Assembly (NCBI GenBank): GCA_905221605.1
Contig: CAJNDS010001402.1
Location: forward strand, 33,501 to 97,500
Length of the DNA: 64,000 nt
Direction of reading: 5' to 3'
From: Symbiodinium natans
Lineage: Eukaryota > Sar > Dinophyceae > Suessiales > Symbiodiniaceae
The notes under the pieces are model-generated. The model made no database searches. It saw only the letters and a program-made list of their open reading frames with translations, and had not been told where the DNA came from. The position numbers and the translations under genes were made by a program. Positions 44,401 to 53,999 of this stretch are shown here, piece by piece (the first letter of the stretch is position 1; the number at the start of each line of letters is the position of its first letter).

Positions 44401-47400
44401 AAAATACCAAAACCAAAAAAACCAAAAAAAAAAAACCAAAACCAAAAAAACCAAAAAAAAACAATTTTCCGGGACTCTTGGAGAAGCCCCATAGGGATTC
44501 CTGAGAGTCCCAGAGAAGTTTTTTTGGTGTTTTTGGTGGTTTTGTTTTTGGTTTTTTTGGTTTTGTTTTTTTGGTTTTTTTTGGTTTTGTTTTGTTTTTT
44601 GTTTTTTGTTTTTTTTTTGGTTTTGGTATTTTTGGTTTTTCTACTGTCCCGTGTATGCGATTTTTGTTGTATTTTAGTCTACGCCCTAGAAATACGCTAT
44701 ATTGCACACCGAGTTTGCTTGCAGTGCAGCTGGGTGACTTGAGACAAGGCGAAAAAGGGTAGGTCACTGGGGGGGGGTACCATATATATATATATGTATA
44801 TATCAGTCGTCTAGGCTCCCCAAACCCTACAAGCACGATGAAAGGGGACACACGCAAACATCCCACGAAGGAACGAAGGGAGAGGAATTACGACAAACCT
44901 CTAGACCCCTACCAAATCACAGGAATACGAAGCGGGGGACACACGAGAAATCTTTAGGGCAATCAATACCCTCATAGCGACTGCGCAAGCAAACGATATG
45001 TGATAATCATCTAGACACTCCCCAAACCCTGCAAGCACGAACAAAGGGGACATACGAAAAACCTCCAGAGCGCTCACGAAACCCTTACAACACGAAGGGA
45101 CGAAGGGAGGGGACCAAAAAAAAACCTCAGAAGCAAATGACTTATGACAATCATCTAGATGCCAAGAAAGGGGACACACGACAAACCTGTAGGCCCCTAC
45201 TACATCACAGGAACAAGGAAGCGGAGGGCATACGACAAACCTCTAGGGCAGTCACTAGCCCCGCACAATACGAGCCCGGAATCAAATTACATATGTCAGT
45301 CGTCGAGACGCTCCCCAAACCCTACAAGCAAGAAGAAAAGGGACATACGGCAAATTTGCAGGGCTCTCACAAAACCCTTGCAACACGAAAGGACGAAGGG
45401 AGGGAATATATGACAAACCTCTAAGCCCCTACCAAATCACAGGACCAAGGAAACGGGGGGGACAAATGACAAACCTCTATGACAGTCACTAGCCCCTCAT
45501 AGTTTGAGCGCGGAAGCAAATCATATATATGACGATCATCTAGACTCTAGACGCTCCCCCCCAAACCCTACAAGCTCGAAGAAAGTGGATATACGACTAG
45601 CCTCCAGGTCCCTCGCAAAACCCTTACCACCCATACAACGCGAAGGGACGAAGGAAGGGGACATACGACAAACCTCTAGGGCAGTCACTAACCGCACATA
45701 GTACGAGCACGGAAGCAAATGATGTATGGTAGTCATCTCGACGCGCCTCAAACTCTCCAAGCACGAAGAAAGGGGACACACGACAAGCCTTCAAGGCCCA
45801 ACAAAACCCCTACAACACGAAGGGGCGAAAGGAGGGGACATACGACAAAGCTCTAGGCCCCCACCAAATCTCAGGAACAGGAATCGGGGGGACATACGAC
45901 AAACCTCTAGGGCGATCACTAGCCCCTCACAATACGAGCACAGAATCGAATTATATATATATATATATATCAGTCGTCTAGGCTCCCCAAACCCTACAAG
46001 CACGATGAAAGGGGACACACGCAAACATCCCGCGAAGGAACGAAGGGAGAGGAATTACGACAAACCTCTAGACCCCTACCAAATCACAGGAATACGAAGC
46101 GGGGGGGCACACGAGAAATCGTTAGGGCAATCAATACCCTCATAGCGACTGCGGAAGCAAAGGATATGTGATAATCATCTAGACACTCCCCAAACCCTGC
46201 AAGCACGAACAAAGGGGACATACGAAAAACCTCCAGAGCGCTCACGAAACCCTTACAACACGAAGGGACGAAGGGAGGGGACAAAAGATAAACCTTTAGG
46301 CCCCTCCCAACTCACAGGAACACGAAGCAGGGGGGCATACGACAAATCTCTAGGGCGGTCAATAGCCCTCATAATACGACCACGGAAGCAAATGACTTAT
46401 GATGACAATCATCTAGACGCCAAGAAAGGGGACATACGGCAAACCTCCAAGGCCGAATGCAACCCTCACAACACGAAGGGACGAAGGGAGGGGACATATG
46501 ACAAGCCTCTGGCCCCTACCAAATCTCAGGAACACGAAGCGGGGGAATATACGACAAACCTCTAGGGCAGCCACTAGCCCCTCATAGTACGAGCGCGGAA
46601 GGAATGATTTTTGACAATTATCTAGACACTCCCCAAACCCTACAAGCACGAAGAAAGGGGACATGCGACAAACCTCCGGGGCCCTCACAAAACCCTTACA
46701 ACACGAACGAAGAAAACAACTCATACAAACCTCTGGGCCCCTACCAAATCACAACAACACGAAGCGGGGGGACATACGATTAACCTCTAGGGCAGTCACT
46801 AACCCCTCAAGACGGGGGGTGAAAGGGATTATGGGAGATGATGGGGAATGATGATGGGGGATGATGGGGGATGATGCGGGATGATGGGAGATGATGGGGG
46901 GTGATGGGGAATGATGGGGGATGATGCGGGATGAGAGACATGATGGGGCATGATAGGGGCTGATCGGGGACGATGATGGGGGCTGATGGGGGATGATGGT
47001 GGATGATGGGGGGGTGAAAGGGATTATGAGAGATGATGGGGAATGATGATGGGGGATGATGGGGGATGATGGGAGATGATGGGGATGATGGCGGATGATG
47101 CGGGATGATGGGGGATGATGGGGGATGATGGGGGATGATGGGGGATGACGCGGGATGACGCGGGATGAGAGAGACGATGGGACATGATAAGGGGGCTGAC
47201 TGTCTCATCCCCCATCATCCCCCATCATCCCCCATCATCCCTTTCACCCCCCCCGAAATGATGGGAGATGATGGGGGATGATTGGGGGATGATGGGGCAT
47301 GATGGGGGATGAGAGAAACGATGGGAGATGATGGGAGATGATGCGGGGTGATGTGGGATGGGCAATGAGCGGGTATGTCTGAAATCCTGGAAAAGACAAT

Positions 47401-50400
47401 TCCCGGGGTTTGATTTTAAAGGGTTTAAATTCTTTTCGGCGTCTTAACTTTTTATGAACTCCTTACACAATCAAATCCGGTATTTGATTTTTGTTAAGGG
47501 TTTCAAGGATATTACCCTAAACCCTAATCGCTAAACCCTAAACCCTAAACCCTAAACCCTAAACCGTAAACCCTAAACCCTAAACCCTAAACCCTAAACC
47601 CTAAACCCTAAACCCTAAACCCTAAACCGATCCCCGGGATTTAGTTCTTTAAGGATTTCAATGATTTTTTGGGCATTTTAAATTTCATGAAATCCTTGAA
47701 AAATTAAATCCCGGGATTTAGTTTTTCAAGGATTTCAAGGATTTCATAAACTTCAAATACCGGAGCTCCTGCAAAAGCAAACGCCCCCCTCCCCACTCAG
47801 AGTGCGGGAAGACCACGCGGATTATAAAACTTATGAAATCCTTGAAATCCTTGAAAAATCAAATCCCGGGATTTGATTTTTCAAGGATTTCATAAAATTT
47901 AAAATGCCCAAAAAAACCTTGAAATCCTTAAAATATTAAATCCCGGGATTTGATTTTTTAAGGATTTCAAGGATTTTTTGGGCATTTTAAATTTCATGAA
48001 ATCCTTGAAAAATCAAATCCCGGGATTTAATTTTTCAAGGATTTCAAGGATTTCATAAAATTTAAATACCGGAACTCCTGCAAAAGCAAACCCCCCCCCT
48101 CCCCACTCAGAGTGCGGGAAGACCACGCGGATTTAAAAATTTATGAAATCCTTGAAATCCTTGAAAAATTAAATCCCGGGATTTGATTTTTCAAGGATTT
48201 CATGAAATTTAAAATGCCCAAAAAATCCTTGAAATCCTTAAAATATCAAATCCCCGGATTTGATTTTTTAAGGATTTCAAGGATTTTTTGGGCATTTTAA
48301 ATTTCATGAAATCCTTGAAAAATCAAATCCCGGGATTTGATTTTTCAAGGATTTCAAGGATTTCATAAAATTTAAATACCGGAAATCCTGCAAAAGCAAA
48401 CCCCCCTTCCCCACTCAGAGTACGGGAAGACCACGCGGATTTTAAAATTTATGAAATCCTTGAAATCCTTGAAAAATTAAATCCCGGGATTTGATTTTTC
48501 AAGGATTTTATGAAATTTAAAATGCCCAAAAAATCCTTGAAATCCTTAAAATATCAAATCCCGGGATTTGGTTTTTTAAGGATTTCAAGGGTTTTTTAGG
48601 CATTTTTAATTTCATGAAATCCTTGAAAAATCAAATCCCGGGATTTGATTTTTCAAGGATTTCATGAAATTTAAAATGCCCAAAAAATCCTTGAAATCCA
48701 TAAAATATCAAATCCCCGGATTTGATTTTTTAAGGATTTCAAGGATTTTTTGGGCATTTTAAATTTCATGAAATCCTTGAAAAATCAAATCCCGGGATTT
48801 GATTTTTCAAGGATTTCAAGGATTTCATAAAATTTAAATACCGGAAATCCTGCAAAAGCAAACCCCCCCTCCCCACTCAGAGTACGGGAAGACCACGCGG
48901 ATTTTAAAATTTATGAAATCCTTGATATCCTTGAAAAATTAAATCCCGGGATTTGATTTTTCAAGGATTTTATGAAATTTAAAATGCCCAAAAAATCCTT
49001 GAAATCCTTAAAATATCAAATCCCGGGATTTGGTTTTTTAAGGATTTCAAGGGTTTTTTAGGCATTTTTAATTTCATGAAATCCTTGAAAAATCAAATCC
49101 CGGGATTTAATTTTTCAAGGATTTCAAGGATTTCATAAAATTTAAATACCGGAACTCCTGCAAATGCAAACCCCCCCCTCCCCACTCAGAGTACGGGAAG
49201 ACCACGCGGATTTTGAAATTTATGAAATCCTTGAAATCCTTGAAAAATTAAATCCCGGGATTTGATTTTTCAAGGATTTCATAAAATTTAAAATGCCCAA
49301 ATAATCCTTGAAATCCTTAAAATATTAAATCCCCGGATTTGAATTTTTAAGGATTTCAAGGATTTTTTGGGCATTTTAAATTTTATGAAATCCTTGAAAA
49401 ATTAAATCCCGGGATTTAGTTTTTCAAGGATTTCAAGGATTTCATAAAATTTTAATACCGGAACTCCTGCAAAAGCAAACCCCCCCCTCCCCACTCAGAG
49501 TACGGGAAGACCACGCGGATTTTAAAATTTATGAAATCCTTGAAATCCTTGAAAAATTAAATCCCGGGATTTGATTTTTCAAGGATTTCATAAAATTTAA
49601 AATGCCCAAAAAATCCTTGAAATCCTTAAAATATTAAATCCCAGGATTTGATTTTTTAAGGATTTCAAGGATTTTTGGGCATTTGAAATTTTATGAAATC
49701 CTTGAAAAATAAATCCCGGGATTTAATTTTTCAAGGATTTCAAGGATTTCATAAAATTTAAATACCGGAACTCCTGCAAAAGCAAACCCCCCCCTCCCCA
49801 CTCAGAGTACGGGAAGACCACGCGGATTTTAAAATTTATGAAATCCTTGAAATCCTTGAAAAATTAAATCCCGGGATTTGATTTTTCAAGGATTTCATAA
49901 AATTTAAAATGCCCAAAAAACCCTTGAAATCCTTAAAATATTAAATCCCAGGATTTGATTTTTTAAGGATTTCAAGGGTTTTTGGGCATTTGAAATTTTA
50001 TGAAATCCTTGAAAAATTAAATCCCGGGATTTAATTTTTCAAGGATTTCAAGGATTTCATAAAATTTAAATACCGGAACTCCTGCAAAAGCAAACCCCCC
50101 CCCTCCCCACTCAGAGTACGGGAAGACCACGCGGATTTTAAAATTTATGAAATCCTTGAAATCCTTGAAAAATTAAATCCCGGGATTTCATAAAATTTAA
50201 AATGCCCAAAAAATCCTTGAAATCCTAAAATATTAAATCCCAGGATTTGATTTTTTAAGGATTTCAAGGGTTTTTGGGCATTTGAAATTTTATGAAATCC
50301 TTGAAAAATTAAATCCCGGGATTTAGTTTTTCAAGGATTTCAAGGATTTCATAAAATTTAAATACCGGAACTCCTGCAAAAGCAAACCCCCCCTCCCCAC

Positions 50401-52018
50401 TCAGAGTACGGGAAGACCACGCGGATTTTAAAATTTATGAAATCCTTGAAATCCTTGAAAAATTAAATCCCGGGATTTGATTTTTCAAGGATTTCATAAA
50501 ATTTAAAATGCCCAAAAAATCCTTGAAATCCTTAAAAAATTAAATCCCAGGATTTGATTTTTTAAGGTTTCAAGGGTTTTTGGGCATTTGAAATTTTATG
50601 AAATCCTTGAAAAATTAAATCCCGGGATTTAATTTTTCAAGGATTTCAAGGATTTCATAAAATTTAAATACCGGAACTCCTGCAAAAGCAAACCCCCCCC
50701 CCTCCCCACTCAGAGTACGGGAAGACCACGCGGATTTTAAAATTTATGAAATCCTTGAAATCCTTGAAAAACTAAATCCCGGGATTTGATTTTTCAAGGA
50801 TTTCATAAAATTTAAAATGCCCAAAAAATCCTTGAAATCCTTAAAATATTAAATCCCAGGATTTGATTTTTTAAGGATTTCAAGGGTTTTTGGGCATTTG
50901 AAATTTTATGAAATCCTTGAAAAATTAAATCCCGGGATTTAATTTTTTAAGGATTTCAAGGATTTCATAAAATTTAAATACCGGAACTCCTGCAAAAGCA
51001 AACCCCCCCCTCCCCACTCAGAGTACGGGAAGACCACGCGGATTTTAAAATTTATGAAATCCTTGAAATCCTTGAAAAATTAAATCCCGGGATTTGATTT
51101 TTCAAGGATTTCATAAAATTTAAAATGCCCAAAAAATCCTTGAAATCCTTAAAATATTAAATCCCAGGATTTGATTTTTTAAGGATTTCAAGGGTTTTTG
51201 GGCATTTGAAATTTTATGAAATCCTTGAAAAATTAAATCCCGGGATTTAATTTTTCAAGGATTTCAAGGGTTTCATAAATTTTAAAATCCGCGTGGTCTT
51301 CCCGTACTCTGGGTGGGGAGGGGAGGTTTTCCGGTATTTAAATTTTATGAAATCCTTGAAATCCTTGAAAAATTAAATCCCGGGATTTGATTTTTCAAGG
51401 ATTTCATGAAGTTTAAAATGCCCAAAAACCCTTGAAATCCTTAAAATATTAAATCCCGGGATTTGGTTTTTTAAGGATATCAAGGGTTTTTGGGGCATTT
51501 TTTTGAATTTCATGAAATCCTTGAAAAATCAAATCTAGGGATTTCCCGGCGGCAAACGAGGCGTGCCAAATAGACCCTAAAGGTCCTACGTACACTGTAC
51601 TATCCCTTTGGCTACATATTTTGCCCCGATATCAACTAGGGTAACCACCTACATATGTCGAAAATCTCCAAAAGGCTCCATCGACCAGCCTATACGAGAT
51701 CTGATTCGGCTTAGAAAGGAGAAAAATGATTACTCACCCCACTGCATCGAGGCTCCGACAGTCGGCCCGGAATCAGCTACATGTCAGGCGGGGCGCGCGC
51801 AAGTCTCGGGTTCGGATAAGCAGGAATACCGGCTGTGTGCTAGCACCTTTTGCTGTTCTGCAAAAAATCCGGGTGCTGTGTCTGGGTTGGGTGGCAGCCT
51901 CAGGATGTCTCTGTGGAAGAACCTGCATGTAACTAAGCAGCTGACTTACATTCCTTGTGAACTTGTGTTGACCTTGCGTTGGTAGCTTGCTTGTCCAGCA
52001 CTCGGGGTGCGGCGCAAC
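38491..52018 (-). CDS. unidentified multi-exon gene interrupted by a 12-kb intronic element
   Basis: Exons on the minus strand: 52018-51950 encodes VAPHPECWTSKLPTQGQHKF and then TRN, between a tttacAG acceptor and a GTAAGT donor. 39457 to about 39365 encodes SAALVRALIPQGTAPLVVSA, then AANYLASGES, with acceptor ttttactttgcAG. 39209-39096 encodes NMPMSFKHEHVGINKRTCTI, then TRGGQPAVEYPNPCN, followed by a GCAAGT donor. 39018-38860 encodes GFLLSVLDVAESLLGMLAGT and a basic stretch. 38672-38491 encodes DLAQETEERLGKALLQRLVH and onward to a TAG. The first join is phase 0 on both sides. Later joins are consistent with GC or GT donors but have alternatives. Further 5' exons probably lie above 52018 (52.1 kb has candidates). 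The protein is not recognised; the Cys-containing NxxCNC region and the helical C-terminus suggest no specific function. Confidence 0.62.
39502..39511. repeat. left target-site duplication (10 bp)
   Basis: ACTGTACTAT lies just outside the left end of the 12-kb element. The identical word lies just outside the right end at 51594-51603. Confidence 0.75.
39519..39545 (+). repeat. left terminal inverted repeat
   Basis: A 27-bp perfect match, in inverted orientation, to 51560-51586. Confidence 0.9.
39580..39642. repeat. (TAG)n/(GTA)n trinucleotide repeat
   Basis: Impure tagtagtag run just inside the left end of the 12-kb element. Confidence 0.9.
39700..40375 (+). repeat. dispersed repeat array, orientation 1
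   Basis: Two copies of a roughly 300-350-bp unit built from fixed phrases: aggtttgtcgtatgtcccc, cttcgtgttcctgtgatttg, gtaagggttttgtgagggcc, cttgtagggtttggggagcg, catatgatgtgcttccgtgc and tcgtattatgaggggctagt. The same phrases recur in reverse complement from 40375 onward. No coding potential is evident. Confidence 0.9.
40375..42600 (-). repeat. dispersed repeat array, orientation 2 (first block)
   Basis: The same unit as at 39.7-40.37 kb but inverted. It contains a tandem duplication of about 668 bp: the segment starting near 41341 is repeated almost exactly from 42009. ORFs in it are shadows of the repeat. Confidence 0.9.
42602..44340. repeat. AT-rich island with two internal direct-repeat families
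   Basis: After a (TA)n and poly-C boundary the composition becomes AT-rich. Three direct repeats start near 42863, 43102 and 43386 (gtgcgtttaaag...tgttgagcaact). A second family of about 120 bp (agcggttctact...ctgaaaagcacaattt) occurs near 43660, 43780 and 44225. No ORF longer than about 90 codons and no recognisable protein. It looks like foreign DNA or another element nested in the array. Confidence 0.8.
44370..44640. repeat. large (AACC/GGTT)n hairpin
   Basis: An A/C-rich tract of aaccaaaa words (44370-44462) is followed by a short stem-loop, GGGACTCT...AGAGTCCC (44471-44512), and then a T/G-rich tract of ggtttttt words (44517-44640). The two arms are near reverse complements, so the whole can fold into one hairpin of about 270 nt. 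Confidence 0.85.
44785..46808 (-). repeat. dispersed repeat array, orientation 2 (second block)
   Basis: Resumes the inverted unit after the AT-rich island and hairpin. The stretch from about 45290 to 45950 repeats the arrangement of 41.3-42.6 kb, and 45970-46280 repeats 44805-45110. The pattern is a higher-order repeat. Confidence 0.9.
46813..47345. repeat. ATGATGGGGG-type minisatellite with an inverted segment
   Basis: Tandem gatgatgggg/ggatgatg units of 9-12 bases. Near 47209-47240 the orientation flips (catcccccatcatccccc), then returns. It encodes only His/Pro/Ser/Ile-rich shadow ORFs. Confidence 0.92.
47511..47628. repeat. interstitial telomere-like array (CCCTAAA)~16
   Basis: About sixteen units, mostly perfect (variants accctaatcgctaaa and aaccgtaa), at the left edge of the palindromic satellite. 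Confidence 0.95.
47629..51545. repeat. ~309-bp satellite of nested palindromes, 11 copies
   Basis: The marker word gaccacgcgg recurs at 47811, 48121, 48429, 48891, 49200, 49509, 49816, 50125, 50415, 50724 and 51032, mostly 307-310 bp apart (one 462-bp and one 290-bp interval). Each unit holds three palindromes of the form tccttgaaaaattaaatccc followed by its mirror gggatttaatttttcaagga, centred on CCCGGG or CCCAGG, plus a unique C-run and ctcagagtacgggaagacc. A final unit at 51280-51335 is inverted. No coding capacity. Confidence 0.93.
51560..51586 (-). repeat. right terminal inverted repeat
   Basis: Exact reverse complement of 39519-39545. Confidence 0.9.
51594..51603. repeat. right target-site duplication (10 bp)
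   Basis: ACTGTACTAT, identical to 39502-39511. Confidence 0.75.
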
Positions 52019-53882
52019 CTGTAAATCACAAGATGCGAGCCGTAATCTGAGGCTGCACTCGAACAGCTGTGACAGCCTCACTCAATTGCGCAGCAGGGGG
52101 CGTCCTGGCCGCAAGTCGATTTTTGCGCGGACAGAGAACTGCGAAGGAAAGAGAGGCTGTGAAAAGGGCATCTGCCTCCGGCAGGGCCAGGGTCACAGGC
52201 TCTAATTGCCTAATTAAAACGGATGGAAAGCTCACACCCCGAACCCGGGCTTGGGTGATTCCTGGCAACACCAGGCACGTGGGTTCGAGATGCACCACGT
52301 CAGGTCTATGCGGCCTCTAAGCAGTGATACGAGTCTTAAATTGGGTGCTCGCTTTCGAGCGCCCTGTCTGATCTAGGTGCTCGGCTTTTCAGGTTCTCCG
52401 CTGTGGCCATGCCACAAGAGAGTCTTGAAACCTCCATTGCAAGGTGACACAAGGAACTGACACTAAACTGGCCCTAATCTGCCCGAATGCTGCACCGGCT
52501 GTGCCCTAGCGTCTCCCGAGCCTTTTTTCAGTCCTGCCCTGGGCATTGGCGTCGGCACCTCAGTCAGCGAAGCGACCACACCTGTAGAAAGGCATGAGCC
52601 CACTGAACCTGTGCACCACGAAGTCGGGATTACATTGCATGCCCGCACATCTTGAGAGACAAGACTATGCCCTGTACAGGATGCAGCACAAGAAGTCCCC
52701 ACGGTCTGCATCACTTGACCACCCATCATGCAGACAGTATTTTAATTCGTTTATGGGTGGAACTGAAGTGAGGATGTTGTTCCTTACGGTGACATATTGT
52801 GACAATTGCTCCTATACGGGGGAGCAACCAAAGCCACACCTTATCACCACTTGGAACACCGTGTATACTGCAGATCCCCCTCAAAACGACAGACGAAGCG
52901 AGCCCGTGAGGAAGGTGACCTAAACTTGAGATCGGGGCCACGAAAGCTAGAAACGCGGCTGACAAGCAAGCTTCTTTCGAGTCAGCCAGGAGAAGTGCGG
53001 GCGCGGCAACAACGCTGCAAACTCTGAACTGTAAGCAAAACGAAACATGATGGGACACGCAGCGGTCGCACTAAGAGCTGTCGGAAGCTGCGGATTCGAA
53101 TGCTCATCCCGGGGCCTTACAGCTCGACAGCAGGGCCTGACCAAGACGGAGGGGGAAGCCTGAAAAGGGGGGGGGGGGGGGGCAAAAGGGGGGGGGGGGG
53201 GGTGAACACTAGAGAGAATTCTTGTAAACGACAACTCTCGCGAGCTCCAAGGAGCTAGCTTTCGTGATTATGGTCGAGAGCGCGATTTGTGGCAGTCTAA
53301 GAGTAGTTGCACTACATGGTCCCTTAGTATGGCCCCTTACATTCTTTCAAGTGTTCTGAAGTATGGGCCGGGTTTTACAGGGTACAGATGGGTAGATAAC
53401 AGTCCCAAGGTAAGGGTCCATAATGAAAGACCATGTAGCTACCCCAACAGACAGACGGAGGACGCCGGTTTACTGGGAAAGAGGGCTCCCGAATCCCACA
53501 GTCACGCACGCAGCTAGGCGAGAACGTGATTTGGACCCAAAAACCGAGCGCCGCGCCAAGGCGAGAGACGAGGAATGCCCCATAATGGTGCCCAGAGTTT
53601 GGGGAGCAACCAACACAATGACAAACTGGGCCATATGTGGTTTCCTTGACTTGTTGCATCTCAGTAGGGAGTTGGGGGGGCCCCACACCCTAACCTCTCA
53701 ACCCTCATCAGCCCGAAGCATTAACCCTGAGCCCTTCTAAAGAAGCTCAACCTCAAACCCTTAAAGACTGTGTCGAAAGAAGCTCTTCGACGAGTGGCCA
53801 GGGGGACTATGCCTCGGTCCAATCTCCCTGTTTGCTGGGGGCTGGCTGTGGGAGAGCATGCTGACCTGAAGTCAACAGATCC

Positions 53883-53999
53883 GCTGATTCTTAGTAAGGT
53901 ACGGGGGAACCAGATACCCTACATAATCCCTCAAAGGGTATGTATAGGGGGGTAGAGGGTACCTCTCACTCATTCCGTCATCTTTTACTAAGAACCAGC
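53883..53999. mobile_element. family-A MITE-like element, second copy
   Basis: Ends gctgattcttagtaa and ttactaagaaccagc form an inverted repeat with one mismatch. The interior shares ggtac, ccctacata, cctcaaagggtat and gggtacctc with the 17.6-kb copy. Confidence 0.72.

Larger units (their letters stand above)
39512..51593. mobile_element. 12.1-kb DNA-transposon-like element with TIRs and 10-bp TSD
   Basis: The left end carries GGACCTTTAGGGTCTATTTG... (39519-39545), and the right end (51560-51586) is its exact reverse complement over 27 bp. Exactly seven bases separate each inverted repeat from a 10-bp direct repeat, ACTGTACTAT. A 9-11-bp duplication is typical of Mutator-like elements; the family assignment is inference. 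Everything inside is repetitive, no transposase-like ORF was seen, and the outside sequence changes abruptly to coding-type DNA. The element is therefore probably non-autonomous and has accumulated or amplified satellites. It sits in the intron between exons 52018-51950 and 39457-39365. Removing it leaves an intron of about 400 nt. Confidence 0.75.

Noticed and set aside
44312-44866. ORFs rich in Phe/Gly/Leu or Lys/Pro/Thr
   Set aside because: They are produced by the AACC/GGTT hairpin arms; composition only.
39700-46800. Many short ORFs with recurring words such as TYDKPL or RMSPSFV
   Set aside because: They recur because the nucleotide repeat recurs. The frames shift between units and stops are frequent, so there is no conserved coding frame.
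46807-47218. His/Pro/Ser/Ile-rich ORFs of 64-133 codons
   Set aside because: Shadows of the ATGATGGGGG minisatellite.
47629-51545. CRISPR-like regular repeats with spacers
   Set aside because: The repeat period is about 309 bp with palindromes of 45-55 bp and no unique spacers of CRISPR size; the DNA is eukaryotic and there are no cas genes.
52225-52310. A tRNA-like T-arm word (gggttcgaga)
   Set aside because: The flanking bases do not pair as a T stem and no acceptor or anticodon arm could be drawn. No tRNA or rRNA gene was found anywhere in the window.
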